DNA from: Shewanella sp. MTB7
GTDB lineage: Bacteria > Pseudomonadota > Gammaproteobacteria > Enterobacterales > Shewanellaceae
NCBI RefSeq assembly: GCF_027571385.1
Contig: NZ_CP085636.1
Location: 6,303,001-6,367,000 of the forward strand
Direction: 5' to 3'
Length of the DNA stretch: 64,000 nucleotides
The notes under the pieces are model-generated. The model was not told where the DNA came from, made no database searches, and was given only the letters and a program-made list of their open reading frames with translations. The position numbers and the translations under genes were made by a program. Positions 42,608 to 52,338 of this stretch are shown here, in pieces. How positions within the stretch are numbered: position 1 is the stretch's first letter; the number at the start of each line of letters is the position of its first letter.

Positions 42608-43789
42608 ATGACGAGTCCATACTCTTCCCAAGAATGGTTGCAACTTAATTTGCAGCAGCAAGGTCTCTTGAAAACGGCGGGTTCTGTAAGTGAAACGCTA
42701 GAACTGTTGAGTTATGTGCAGATCGATTCCATTAATGTGGTCGAGCGGGCTCATCATCATGTGCTCTACAATCGTATTGCTGATTATCAAGCATCTTTGT
42801 TGGACACTGCGATGGCTAATCAGGAGATATTTGAGTATTGGTCTCATGCTGCAGCTTACTTACCAATAGCTGATTACCGCTTTAGCTTATGGCAAAAGAA
42901 AGCGCTAAAGCAGGGGGGTAAACATTGGTTCGAACCTGAGCATAAAATTATGCGAGAGGTTAAGGCTAAAATTATTGCCGAAGGACCGTTGAAGGCGAGC
43001 CATTTTACTAATACCACTAAGACAACTTCCACAGGTTGGTGGGATTGGAAACCTGCTAAGCGTGCTTTAGAGCAACTGTTTATGCAAGGTGAGTTAATGG
43101 TGGTACAGCGTGACAAGTTTCAAAAAGTTTATGATCTGACCGAACGGGTATTGCCAGCGGATGTGAATTGTCAGCTCCCCGATGATACCGAGTTTGCCCG
43201 TCACCTTATTTATGGTTACTTAACGGCCCACGGCTTTGGGACTGTTAAACAGATCATCTATCTGCGTAAAAATATTAAAACTATCCTAGTTAACACATTA
43301 AATGAGATGTGCTTAGCGGGAGAATTGGCTCGTTTTTCAGAATTAGATCAAGAGTATTTCTACCTTCCTAATCTACAGCTGTTAACAGCCATACCAGATA
43401 GGGTCTGGCTTTTGAACCCCTTTGATAACTTAGTGATCCAGCGGCAGCGATTAAAGCAACTATTTGGCTTTAATTATCAAATAGAAGTTTACGTACCCGC
43501 CGCTAAACGGCAGTTTGGTTACTACTCATTACCAATTCTCTGGCGAGATCGTTTTGTTGGTCGGGTTGATGTAAAAGCTGACCGTAAAGGGGGAATACTT
43601 TTGTTGCAAAAATTGACCATCGAAGAGGGAGTTTTTGGTGCTAGTACAAGTAGCACTGAGCTTGAGGCGTTTATTGCCGCATTCAGGTTTGCGGTTGATG
43701 AGTATGCGGTGTTTAACAAGTGCCAAGAGTGGCAGTTGGTTGAAACCAATTTGTTTAGTGACTTATTGGTTAATAAGTCACACAAGTAA
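42608..43789 (+). CDS. YcaQ-like winged-helix DNA glycosylase-family protein
   Basis: 393-aa cytoplasmic protein of the HTH_42/YcaQ (AlkX) family, whose members open interstrand DNA crosslinks by glycosylase action. The QIDSINVVERAHHHVLYNRI stretch at about 38-57 and the C-terminal WLLNPFDNLVIQRQRLKQLFGF block are typical. ATG 42608 was chosen because a longer frame would overlap the small upstream ORF. Family is sound; activity inferred. Confidence 0.88.
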   Translation: MTSPYSSQEWLQLNLQQQGLLKTAGSVSETLELLSYVQIDSINVVERAHHHVLYNRIADYQASLLDTAMANQEIFEYWSHAAAYLPIADYRFSLWQKKALKQGGKHWFEPEHKIMREVKAKIIAEGPLKASHFTNTTKTTSTGWWDWKPAKRALEQLFMQGELMVVQRDKFQKVYDLTERVLPADVNCQLPDDTEFARHLIYGYLTAHGFGTVKQIIYLRKNIKTILVNTLNEMCLAGELARFSELDQEYFYLPNLQLLTAIPDRVWLLNPFDNLVIQRQRLKQLFGFNYQIEVYVPAAKRQFGYYSLPILWRDRFVGRVDVKADRKGGILLLQKLTIEEGVFGASTSSTELEAFIAAFRFAVDEYAVFNKCQEWQLVETNLFSDLLVNKSHK

Positions 43790-43850
43790 CTTTTGAAGTT
43801 AGGTTTTTATTGTTTTTTAGCTGGTTTATAGGAGGACATATCTTCTATTT

Positions 43851-44086
43851 TATCTATCGCCTTCAGCGAGATATGTGCAGGTAAGTTCTCGGGACGCTGT
43901 AAAGCCATCCATGGCCGCTTCGCGAAAACCAATAACGTCCATATAAAACGGCCAGTTCGTATCTGCCAGACAGGAAGTCTCAATGTCGTGAAGGACAGGA
44001 GTCCGAGAACTATCCTATCTCTCGTTCGAAGAGTATTACTTCGTAATATCTCACCGTGTTTTCGAGACACTGGTTCCTCCCTACAC
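43851..44086 (-). repeat. Dispersed structured repeat, copy 1 (minus orientation)
   Basis: The reverse complement shares long identical blocks with copy 4 (51964-52338): GTGTCTCGAAAACACGG, a 7-bp hairpin region, ACTCTTCGAACGAGA and GACGTTATTGGTTTTCGCG. Open frames across it are not conserved between copies, so it is non-coding. Its 3' end pattern CGCTGAAGGCGATA is shared with copies 2 and 3. Confidence 0.8.
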
Positions 44087-44184
44087 CCTATTTTTACCTG
44101 AATTTGACTTTATGCTCATTGGAGCTTTAGCTTGTTGTTTGACTCATTTATGATGTTAAAAAGTTCTTTAGGTTTGAGTAAAAT

Positions 44185-45135
44185 ATGAAATTAGATGAGA
44201 TTATTACCACTTTGAGTAGTGGTGAGTTAACAGAACTGCCAGTTGAAGCTTTGCAAGCGGCGAGGCTGCAATGGCCAGAGCTACTGCCTATCATCGATGG
44301 ATTGATGCAGCAGTTTATTGTCAAAGAGGAATTGACTGAAGCTGAGGCTAATCTGTTGTTTTTCGGCATCTGTCTGATTATCGATCGTAAGGAGTTTAGC
44401 TGCTTTGACTCCCTAATCAATCTCACTAATAAGGAAGATTGTGATAGCCCGTTAGAGCAACTACTTGGTGATTTTGTCGCTTCCGATCTCTCCACCGCTT
44501 ACTATATTTTGGCTCAAGGGAAACCCGAGCAGCTGTGCCACTTAATCAATTCAGCTCAAGCCGGTGAAATTGTAAAAATGTCGGCGATGACAGCCCTATT
44601 TACTCAATATCATACCAAGCAGATTGATAAAGAAACGCTTAACCTGCGTATACCTGCCTTTATCGACAATCTGGTCGCCTATGATCAGACTATGGCCCTA
44701 TTTGAGTTGGTTAATCTATTAATTTGTCATGAGTTTAATCAGTATCATGCACAATTTGTCGAGCTTGTTAAAACCAAGGTTATCGATGAAGGTCCCCTAG
44801 AAAACCAATGCATTATCGATTGGGATAATAACTGTATAGGTTATTCAGAGTGGGATAGCGGTCTGATAAGCGGCGACTATGATATTATTAATGCTCTTAG
44901 CCAGTGGGCTGGCTTCAACTCAGAGTCTGAACTGAGTGATTCAGAGTTAATGGATATTTTCGATGACCTGATGAACGGCCCCGATGAACTCGGCAATATG
45001 GATTTTGAAAATGTTGATTCTTATTTGGACAGCTATGAAATTAAAGAACCCTACATTGCAGAGGTTAAAGCTGGTCGCAACGACCCATGCCCCTGTGGCA
45101 GTGGTAAGAAATATAAGAAGTGTTGTTTAAACTAG
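44185..45135 (+). CDS. DUF1186 protein with C-terminal SEC-C zinc motif
   Basis: 316-aa cytoplasmic protein. The N-terminal and middle part ([18 protein letters not shown]...) resembles the DUF1186 helical-repeat family. The last 20 residues form the SEC-C metal-binding motif [18 protein letters not shown], as found at the end of SecA and many unrelated proteins. Acidic composition with many Asp/Glu near 240-300. No function can be assigned. Single gene. Confidence 0.8.
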   Translation: MKLDEIITTLSSGELTELPVEALQAARLQWPELLPIIDGLMQQFIVKEELTEAEANLLFFGICLIIDRKEFSCFDSLINLTNKEDCDSPLEQLLGDFVASDLSTAYYILAQGKPEQLCHLINSAQAGEIVKMSAMTALFTQYHTKQIDKETLNLRIPAFIDNLVAYDQTMALFELVNLLICHEFNQYHAQFVELVKTKVIDEGPLENQCIIDWDNNCIGYSEWDSGLISGDYDIINALSQWAGFNSESELSDSELMDIFDDLMNGPDELGNMDFENVDSYLDSYEIKEPYIAEVKAGRNDPCPCGSGKKYKKCCLN

Positions 45136-45145
45136 TTGGGATATT

Positions 45146-45406
45146 TTAGGAAGAGTAGTGATAGCGTAGGGCAACAATCGTTAACCTATCCTGAGTTGCC
45201 TTATAAACCAAACGATGTTCATCTGTGATCCGTCTAGACCAATAACCAGAAAGGTTTTCTTTTAATCTTTCTGGTTTGCCAATGCCTTCAAAAGGTGTCC
45301 TTTGACAATCTTTAATAAGCAGGTTAATTCGTTTCAATGTTTTTTTATCTTGTTGTTGCCAATAAAGGTAATCGTTCCAAGCATTATCAGAGAAGAGAAT
45401 ATTCAT
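45146..45406 (-). CDS. yoeB: YoeB-family mRNA interferase toxin
   Basis: RelE-superfamily toxin of 86 aa cutting mRNA in the ribosome. FSDNAWNDYLYWQQQDKKTLKRINLLIKD start, GIGKPERLKENLSGYWSRRI and the C-terminal catalytic RYHYSS (His-Tyr pair) are family marks. Its ATG shares one base with the antitoxin stop (TAATG), the usual translational coupling. Confidence 0.95.
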   Translation of the reverse strand: MNILFSDNAWNDYLYWQQQDKKTLKRINLLIKDCQRTPFEGIGKPERLKENLSGYWSRRITDEHRLVYKATQDRLTIVALRYHYSS

Positions 45407-45657
45407 TAATCCAGTAACTCGCGCTCTTGAGCCTGGCCTTCTTCAACCTGCTTTATAGAATCTAGCAGATGTTTTGCATTTACTGGGTTTGAAAGTAAGT
45501 AAATAGTCTCTTTCCAACTATTGAACTCTGACTCAGAGAACATGACGACATTTTCAGCACCTCTACGATGTATCACTGCAGGTTCGCAGTCATTGACGAC
45601 ACTGTCACAAACAGACTTAAAATTACTTCTTACCTCAGTAAAACTATAAACACTCAT
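45406..45657 (-). CDS. yefM: YefM-family antitoxin
   Basis: Phd/YefM antitoxin, 83 aa from ATG 45657 (MSVYSFTEVRSNFKSVCDSV). The N-terminal DNA-binding dimer fold is seen in RSNFKSVCD...VIHRRGAENVVMFSE, and the acidic C-terminal tail would wrap YoeB. It should repress its own promoter. Precedes and overlaps yoeB by one base. Confidence 0.95.
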   Translation of the reverse strand: MSVYSFTEVRSNFKSVCDSVVNDCEPAVIHRRGAENVVMFSESEFNSWKETIYLLSNPVNAKHLLDSIKQVEEGQAQERELLD

Positions 45658-45737
45658 AAACACCTCTACATGTACATTATTGAGTACAGTTTAGTTCAAA
45701 AGTGATAAACGTACAAGAGTAAGTACAAGTGTGGGCC

Positions 45738-45935
45738 CTTGTCGGTTAACAAAGGGAGGTAGCTTAAGCGATGAAGCTATATCATCGTTTTTAGTGTTCC
45801 ATTAAATTTTTGATATTTGATTGATTATCGGTAACCAAAGCTTCATTAGTATTTATCGCCTCCAGCGGGTGCCGTGCATGGATGTACCAATGTCGTGATG
45901 GCAGGATGCCAAAGAACGACGTATGTGCAAGTAAT
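45738..45935 (-). repeat. Dispersed structured repeat, copy 2 (minus orientation)
   Basis: One end, CTTGTCGGTTAACAA, is the reverse complement of the end shared by copies 3 and 5; internally it holds ATCGCCTCCAGCG, complementary to the CGCTGGAGGCGATAAA of copy 3. The central part is different, so it is diverged or partial. Confidence 0.6.
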
Positions 45936-45963
45936 CCTTCAACACGCTATCAACCCGTCCATG

Positions 45964-46018
45964 TAGAGAACAAGGCTAGAGAACGAGGCAGAGAACAAGG
46001 CAGGCAGAGAACATGGCC
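45964..46018. repeat. Short tandem repeat AGAGAACAAGGC
   Basis: Four imperfect 12-16-nt units: AGAGAACAAGGC, AGAGAACGAGGC, AGAGAACAAGGC and AGAGAACATGGC. It abuts the left end of the RayT element. Confidence 0.75.
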
Positions 46019-46168
46019 ACCCAAGATTATTCTTTGTTATTTAGGGTGAATAGATCTTGCCAATCTGAACTCTCTAACTCAGAATTATAGATGCCTTATT
46101 TACTATCGATTTCAGTTTATAGTCCATCAATAACTGAAGTATGAACTAAAAACTTATAATTAATCAGC

Positions 46169-46193
46169 ACAAAAACCGAGTATTATCTCGGTT
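46169..46193 (-). terminator. Hairpin after the RayT-type transposase gene
   Basis: AACCGAG-TATTAT-CTCGGTT forms a 7-bp stem; on the minus strand it is followed by TTTG. It may end the transposase transcript or be the foldback end recognised by the enzyme. Confidence 0.6.
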
Positions 46194-46233
46194 ACCAGTT
46201 TGGTTTAAACAGAGTGGTGTTATCGATGGCTAA

Positions 46234-47214
46234 CTAGGTACTATCAAACCATCGATGACAGTTTGCAGCACCTTGCCTTCGTTTACGTTCTAAATGTTCG
46301 CAATAGACATCAAGTGCTTCCAGAGTGCCCACAGCACCTTTAAATAATCTGCTAAACTCTGTAGAGAGTTTTATCCAATTTTCTTCTGGAATATTAAGTC
46401 TTTCAAGTACCTGCATAGATGTGCTACTTATAGCACCACGCTTGTCATCCCGAATAATTCTGCCTGTTTCATCAACTAGCTGTAAGTACTCTTTAGCGGT
46501 GAACATTAACCCTTTAGGCATTTCCTTACGCTCATTCCCTACAAAAGGCAGTAAAGCACTAGGCTGCTCACCTTTAATAGCGGACTTGATTCTAAGCTGA
46601 ATACTCGTGTGGTCTGATTGTTCTGGCGTATCAGCCATTTTGGCTCTGATAGGGTTTAGGTCGACATAAGCCATACAGGCTAGAACAGCAGTCTCATCGA
46701 GCAAAGCTTGAGACTTAAAACGCCCCTCCCAGAACCGCCCCGTGCAGTTATCCTCTTTATTCGCCATTCGGGCAATAGGTTCATTCAATGCTCTCATAAA
46801 CCAAGAAATATCACTCAATCGACTTCGATATTGAGCAATTGAATGCTTCAGACTGCTAACCTCAACACTTTCAATTAATTCACCTTTAGCAAACTTTTGA
46901 GTTATATCTGTGCCTTTGAATAGTTGATGCCAGTGTTCAACCACCTCTCTATCTGTCCAAGTATTGGCTTCATAGATATCTATCTTCAACACTAAGTGCA
47001 AATGATTGGACATCACCGCATAAGCGCTGACATCTATGGCAAAGATATTAGCTAACGCTAGCAGTCTTGATTCAACCCAACCTCGTCGATGCTCATAGGA
47101 CTGACCGGTATACTTATCAACCCCCGTAAGCCAGGATTTGCGCACACACCTAGACACGCAGTGATAAAAAGGGGTGTCTTCCACGCTAACTAACGTACTT
47201 CTTGGTCTGGCCAT
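46234..47214 (-). CDS. REP-associated tyrosine transposase-like protein (Y1_Tnp)
   Basis: 326-aa single-strand transposase of the Y1/HUH type: opening MARPRSTLVSVEDTPFYHCV, HUH motif SNHLHLVLKI, GRFWEGRFKSQAL and AYVDLNPIRAKMA. The larger C-terminal part is typical of chromosomal RayT-like families in marine gammaproteobacteria. Usually immobile by itself but linked to short palindromic repeats. No frameshift is seen, so it is likely intact. Confidence 0.92.
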   Translation of the reverse strand: MARPRSTLVSVEDTPFYHCVSRCVRKSWLTGVDKYTGQSYEHRRGWVESRLLALANIFAIDVSAYAVMSNHLHLVLKIDIYEANTWTDREVVEHWHQLFKGTDITQKFAKGELIESVEVSSLKHSIAQYRSRLSDISWFMRALNEPIARMANKEDNCTGRFWEGRFKSQALLDETAVLACMAYVDLNPIRAKMADTPEQSDHTSIQLRIKSAIKGEQPSALLPFVGNERKEMPKGLMFTAKEYLQLVDETGRIIRDDKRGAISSTSMQVLERLNIPEENWIKLSTEFSRLFKGAVGTLEALDVYCEHLERKRRQGAANCHRWFDST

Positions 47215-47287
47215 AGAAACCTCAATCCAACGACGATAATTTAAGCTTAGTCACAGCTTGAAAATTCATCCAGAATTATGGGTGGCC

Positions 47288-48004
47288 TTATAATTTATTG
47301 CGAAAAATAGGGACTCTATTGTTCTGTTGATAAGAAAAAAAATGTTCTGTGAAGTGATCACTGGATTCGTGATCAATATACACATCTTTGAAAGTACTTA
47401 TATTTTTTGATTCTAATAAGTAGTTTCGCTCAACACCTAGTTCAATAGTTTTTACGCCATTATGATTTATTGGGCATTGTGTAATAACCATCTCTACCTC
47501 GCCTTTGAGCAACATAGAAGCAGCATTGCGCATCTCTTCAACTTTAAATTCACAAGAAATATTTGGATGCTGGTTAATAATACGGTTAACTATTGGCATT
47601 ATCACTGAACGAGTGATTGAAGAAAAACTGCCTATTCGAACGACTCCAGATAACGAATTATAATTTTGTGAACAGAAGCCATACAATAGCTCTTGCTCAA
47701 AAGTTTCACGTAACTTGCAATATTTTAATAACCGAAGACCAGAATCCGATAGGGATATACTATTTTGCCCTCTGTTTATTAATATTCGCCCTAGTTTAGA
47801 CTCAAGTATATTGATGCGCTGTGATAATGCTGACTGAGTAATTCCAATAATTTTGGATGCTTTAGAGAAATGGAGCGTTTGTGCAACCATATAAAATGCT
47901 TGCAATTGTTTAGTCGAAAGACCACTTACTAGCTTTTGATATAAAGGTTCATTGGGTGACGATTTTCGTTGTGTGTACATACCGCTCCTAATTTTTAGAT
48001 CCAT
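47288..48004 (-). pseudogene. LysR-family regulator, truncated at the 3' end
   Basis: 238 codons only, where the family has about 295-300. The winged helix (LSTKQLQAFYMVAQTLHFSKASK...QSALSQRINILE) and most of the effector domain are present up to IDHESSDHFTEHFF and IFRNKL, but the following conserved C-terminal ~60 residues are absent. The stop codon directly abuts the inverted motif TGGGTGGCC of the transposase element, and the missing part is not found on the other side, so insertion with loss is the likely cause. Confidence 0.75.
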
Positions 48005-48254
48005 GGTACGAAAAAAAACGTACGCTAAGGTTAATTTGGGAGTTGAGCAAACACAGCTCTATTACTCAGAAAATGTGGCCGTGTAACTACGCTTTCACCA
48101 TTACTATACATGCCTGTATGCAAATTGTGCGATCTGTAACACTAGAATTCAATTATTTGGCTCGGTAACAGCCTGAGTTTTATTATGGGTATGCAATCAT
48201 TATAGTTGCATCTACACCACACCTCTAAAAACCAATGTTTCTTCGGTTTAGGTT

Positions 48255-51200
48255 TTAACTATTTGCTAATTTTGCAGCATCTTTCCATAAATAACTGGGC
48301 ATAGGTTCATGTAATTCCCAGGTTATATTCATAGGTTGAGAGCCGTTAGTTTCAATTAAATTAACCCAACCTAAGTTCACGAATCCCATCGTATTTCCAT
48401 TTTCGTCTTTATTGGATTCTCGTACCCATAACATGAGTCTTTTACCTATCTCTTTATGCTGAATATAGGTTAACCCTTTACCATTCTCAGGTTTTGATGA
48501 GTTTTGAGTTTGCCAATGAAAGTGCGTAGGGCTCATCGCATAATCATGGTAGCGTGTAGTCGGTGAAAAATGCTGATCTGACTTTTGTAATGTGACAAAT
48601 AAGAGCTCTACGTTGAGATCATTTAAGTTGAATACTCCTTCACGGCTAACAGCTTGTTTTTCGAAGCTTGAACCACCTAACCCTGTAATAATTTGCTCTC
48701 GAGTGTAACGTGCATTGAGCTGTAGTGGGCAAGGGAAGTCAGTTTCAATCTTCTGAACTTGAGTGTCGTTAGTATCAAGTAAATAGTTGATAACTTGTAT
48801 TAACTCACTTTGATATTCTGGATGAGCAAGTGCAGCTAGGCTTTCTGATAAAGAGTTAAAATCTAGTTTGCTGCCAGCACAGTTCCAAAAGTCATAGTGG
48901 CACATTAAAGCCATTTTCTGATCTATTGGATCTCCACTATCAATCCACATGAAGTTATTTATGGCTAGTGAGCGAATGAAAACTAGATAAGTTCGAGCAT
49001 CACATCTCATTAAACTGTTGCTAATAGCCTTGTGATAATTTTCAGCAATTGGGGTTTCGTTTACTTTTTCGATTAGTTTTAGATCGCTTAACAGACGAGT
49101 CCATCCCCCTCCTTTGTTAGGCTTATTCTTATAAATATCAAGCAGGTGAATATTAGTATTGAACGTTAAAAAGTTACTCAACGTCAGTTTTTGATTTGTA
49201 TGATGTTGAAAATTCGAAATATATGTCTTTAGCTTTTTCTGATTTAATATGGCTTTCTTAATATTTTCTAAGATTATTTCTTTGGTTTTTTTCTGCAATT
49301 CAATATGACAGCCAAGTGGAAGGTGCGGGAAGCCGTGTTCTATTTCTTTGCTTATGGCTGTATGTGTTTTTCCTATTAATGCTCTGAATTTTTGAGAAAA
49401 ATCGTACTCGGCTCTAGCATTACCGACAAAATCCAACACAGTGACACATTCTTTGCCATCATTGTGGCGTAAGCCACGTCCTAGTTGCTGCAAAAATATG
49501 GTTAAACTCTCTGTTGGCCTTAAAAATAGTAGGGTATCTATTTCTGGGATATCGACACCTTCGTTAAATATATCAACAACACAGAGGATATTTATATCTC
49601 CTTGCTGTAAAGCTTGTCTTACCGAATGTCTTTCAGAAGAATTTTTACTGGTAAGTACAGCACTTGGTATTCCTTTAAGAGAAAACTTTTCAGCCATATA
49701 TCGAGCGTGATCTTGGTTGACACAAAAAGCTAATGCGCGCATTTCTAATGGCTTAGTTATAAGCTCTTCTATATTTTGAAGTATTTTCTGCAATCGCTGA
49801 TCATTTTGGGTATAGAGTTGAGTTAACTCGCTTGGGTTGTAACGGCCATTTTCCCACTTTACCTGCCTTAGATCGGTATTATCATCTATGCCGAAATATT
49901 GGAAAGGACATAAATGTCTTAGATTTATAGCTTCAGGTAATCTAAGTTCAGCTGCTATTACTCCCCCAAAATCGTCTAATATATTTTTACCGTCATGACG
50001 CTCTGGCGTGGCGGTAAGCCCCAATAGTATCTTGGGAGAAAAGTGATGAATGATTTTTCGGTAGCTATCTGCAGATACATGATGAACTTCATCGATAACA
50101 ATAAAGTCATAATAATCTGAACTGAGGTTTATTTTATCTAATTGATTATTAAAGCTTTGAATTGATGAGAAAAGCTGTTTGTATGAATCTGGTTTATGTT
50201 GTCCGACCCATAATTCGCCAAAGTTGGGCTGTTTCAGTACAGCTCTAAAGCTTTCGATTGCTTGTATTAATATCTCTTCTCTATGTGCAATAAATAGAAT
50301 TTTTGCTGTTGGATTTTCTAGATAAAAACGTTTGAAGTCAAAAGCTGATATCAGGGTTTTCCCGGTACCTGTAGCGGCGACTATCAAGTTCCTATTTCTG
50401 CCATGTATATTCCGTTCTGCATCTAATCTTTCTAAAATTTCAATTTGATGCTGATGAGGCGCTAAATCGAAAAATATCCTATTAAAGTGTTCTTTATCAC
50501 CACGGCCAGCACTAAGCGAATGCCTTAGTTTACAACTCGCTTTCTCTGAACCATCAAATACCTCAAATTCAGGTTGCTGCCAGTATGTCTCAAATGTACT
50601 AAATGTTTTTTCTATAATGTGTGGAATTTCTTGATTGGTTATCTTTAAGTTCCACTCTAAGCCGTTAGTTAGGGCTGAACGAGAGAGGTTTGACGAGCCT
50701 ATGTAACCGGTATGAAATCCTGAATTTCGCATGAATAGATAAGATTTTGCATGAAGACGCTCTTGGTTATGGTTATAGCTTAATTTAACTTCGGTGTTAG
50801 GTAGCTGGGCCAGCCATTGAACGGCTTTTAGGTCTGTAGCCCCCATATATGATGTCGTAATTATTTGAAGTTTATGTTTGTTATCGCGGGTAAAGGTTCG
50901 AAGTTCATCCATGAAAATTCTAAGACCAGTCCATTTGATAAATGAAACGATCCAACAGATTCTGTTAGAAGATAGTATTTCGCGCTTAATCTCACTCTCT
51001 AGTGAAATGCCTTGGTTACTACCGCAGAATAATTCACTCTGCGTGAGGCCTGTAAGGGGAGTTATTTTATCTATGTGTGAGGATAGTTTAGCTGCAACCG
51101 GATCATGTTTATCAAAAATGGCTGTAAGTAGCTTTGCTGGTTGGGCTACGGTGAAGTTAGATAAATCAAGATTATCTACCCTTTCCTGTAGCCAATAAAT

Positions 51201-51413
51201 TAGCTCGTTTGCTAGTTCTATTTGGGATAATGGGGAGTCTTTGGTATTTTTTGATTCAGATATAGCAAGATGAAAAACATGGACTAATGCCCGAGTTAAC
51301 CAAAGAGTCTGCTCGGTTGTATCCATATTTCGTTCTGAAATAAAGAACTTATCTTTATCCAACTTATTATTGATAACTTTCGTGATAAGTTGTTCATAAA
51401 TACCCGTTTGCAT
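48255..51413 (-). CDS. PLD-domain / superfamily II helicase / DUF3427 protein
   Basis: 1052-aa cytoplasmic multidomain protein. An N-terminal helical part is followed by a phospholipase-D-type nuclease motif (LHAKSYLF ... GYIGSSNLSRSAL, roughly 210-250), then an SF2 helicase with Walker A ATGTGKT, IDEVHHVSADSY (DEVH box), GLTATPERHDG and QQLGRGLRH, and a C-terminal DUF3427 region. This architecture is widespread and scattered, and is suspected of action on foreign DNA, but no defence activity can be proved from sequence. ATG 51413 chosen over an upstream TTG. Stands alone. Confidence 0.9.
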   Translation of the reverse strand: MQTGIYEQLITKVINNKLDKDKFFISERNMDTTEQTLWLTRALVHVFHLAISESKNTKDSPLSQIELANELIYWLQERVDNLDLSNFTVAQPAKLLTAIFDKHDPVAAKLSSHIDKITPLTGLTQSELFCGSNQGISLESEIKREILSSNRICWIVSFIKWTGLRIFMDELRTFTRDNKHKLQIITTSYMGATDLKAVQWLAQLPNTEVKLSYNHNQERLHAKSYLFMRNSGFHTGYIGSSNLSRSALTNGLEWNLKITNQEIPHIIEKTFSTFETYWQQPEFEVFDGSEKASCKLRHSLSAGRGDKEHFNRIFFDLAPHQHQIEILERLDAERNIHGRNRNLIVAATGTGKTLISAFDFKRFYLENPTAKILFIAHREEILIQAIESFRAVLKQPNFGELWVGQHKPDSYKQLFSSIQSFNNQLDKINLSSDYYDFIVIDEVHHVSADSYRKIIHHFSPKILLGLTATPERHDGKNILDDFGGVIAAELRLPEAINLRHLCPFQYFGIDDNTDLRQVKWENGRYNPSELTQLYTQNDQRLQKILQNIEELITKPLEMRALAFCVNQDHARYMAEKFSLKGIPSAVLTSKNSSERHSVRQALQQGDINILCVVDIFNEGVDIPEIDTLLFLRPTESLTIFLQQLGRGLRHNDGKECVTVLDFVGNARAEYDFSQKFRALIGKTHTAISKEIEHGFPHLPLGCHIELQKKTKEIILENIKKAILNQKKLKTYISNFQHHTNQKLTLSNFLTFNTNIHLLDIYKNKPNKGGGWTRLLSDLKLIEKVNETPIAENYHKAISNSLMRCDARTYLVFIRSLAINNFMWIDSGDPIDQKMALMCHYDFWNCAGSKLDFNSLSESLAALAHPEYQSELIQVINYLLDTNDTQVQKIETDFPCPLQLNARYTREQIITGLGGSSFEKQAVSREGVFNLNDLNVELLFVTLQKSDQHFSPTTRYHDYAMSPTHFHWQTQNSSKPENGKGLTYIQHKEIGKRLMLWVRESNKDENGNTMGFVNLGWVNLIETNGSQPMNITWELHEPMPSYLWKDAAKLANS

Positions 51414-51483
51414 TATAAAACTCAAATATTCTTAGCCTGAGAGAAACTATGCCAGGTAAGTAAGTTTTTGCAAGCAACAAGAA

Positions 51484-51735
51484 CTAAATCGAAGAGATAA
51501 CTGTGGCTTTACCAACAGGTGTAGATACGGCTGCGAGTTTCGGTTTCAAGGATGAAACCGTAAAGCGGCCAGGGATGGCTTTATAGCGTCTCGCAGAAGT
51601 ATCTGCACATAACCTCGCTGGAGGCGATAAACACCAATGAAGGTACGGTTACTTTAACCCATCAAACAAAATAACAGCCAAATGAAACCAAAACCTAACC
51701 AGAAAAGTTATTTGCAAAACTTGTTAACCGACAAG
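51484..51735 (+). repeat. Dispersed structured repeat, copy 3
   Basis: Begins like copy 4 (AAATCGAAGAGAT...GGTGTAG), shares GGGATGGCTT-AGCGTCTCGCAGAAGTATCT with copy 5 and ends with CGCTGGAGGCGATAAACA, then TTGTTAACCGACAAG. Slightly shorter than copy 4. No conserved reading frame. Confidence 0.75.
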
Positions 51736-51738
51736 TGA

Positions 51739-51954
51739 GCTAAGCTCTGGGTAGATTACGAGAATGAAAATCATCGTGAGAACACAGGTTCTAGTCGATA
51801 CACTGTGATTACTGCAACCGCAACTCGTTTCAGTGCTTCTGAGTGGGATATTGAAATAGAACATGATGAAGAAAGCATCACTGTTTTTGAATCTGAAGAC
51901 TCCCAAGCTCTAACCCAATACCTCTCAACACTCTCTATTCTCGATACAGTTTAA
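51739..51954 (+). pseudogene. Gene fragment lacking its 5' end, between two repeat copies
   Basis: An open frame runs without a start codon from the edge of copy 3 to TAA 51952-51954, encoding about 71 residues, among them TVITATATRFSASEWDIEIE and QALTQYLSTLSILDTV. The acidic, amphipathic text looks like real protein, unlike the repeats around it. No family is recognised. The 5' part seems lost at the repeat junction. Confidence 0.5.
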
Positions 51955-51963
51955 CAAGGCAGC

Positions 51964-52338
51964 TAAATCGAAGAGATGCACTGCTTTTATAAACAAGGTG
52001 TAGGTAGGCAAGAGTGTCTCGAAAACACGGTGAGGTATTACGAAGTAATACTCTTCGAACGAGAAATAGGGATATCGAACTGGCCGTTTAACATGGACGT
52101 TATTGGTTTTCGCGAAGCAACCAAGGCAGAAAATGTTCCCTACATTTTTCTGCATTTCCTACTATCCATGTAAGTCAGATGGCTTCACAGCGTCCCGAGA
52201 GCTTACCTACACATGAGCCTGCTGCAAGCAATAAACACCAATGAAGCTTTGGTATTCCATAAACTTCAAAGTAAAAATGAAAGCCAAATCCCCAAAAACT
52301 AACCAGAAAAGTTATTTGTAAAACTTACTAACTGGTAA
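51964..52338 (+). repeat. Dispersed structured repeat, copy 4 (longest)
   Basis: Contains the hairpin GTATTAC-GAA-GTAATAC (52035-52051) within a larger pairing TCTCGAA...TTCGAACGAGA. It shares blocks with copies 1, 3 and 5. Its end reaches the fic stop codon (52328-52330), so the 3' end of fic runs into repeat sequence. Confidence 0.8.

Larger units (their letters stand above)
46015..47287 (-). mobile_element. RayT/IS200-like transposase element
   Basis: The transposase gene is bracketed by GGCCACCCA (46015-46023) and TGGGTGGCC (47279-47287), a 9-bp inverted pair with similar flanking ATT-TTCT text. The right bracket ends one base before the truncated LysR stop codon. The exact borders are inferred from these motifs. 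Confidence 0.6.

Noticed and set aside
43807..44070. 87-aa minus-strand frame
   Set aside because: It lies within repeat copy 1 and is not open in the other copies.
45964..46018. CRISPR-like array
   Set aside because: Units of 12-16 nt are directly adjacent without spacers and no cas gene is near.
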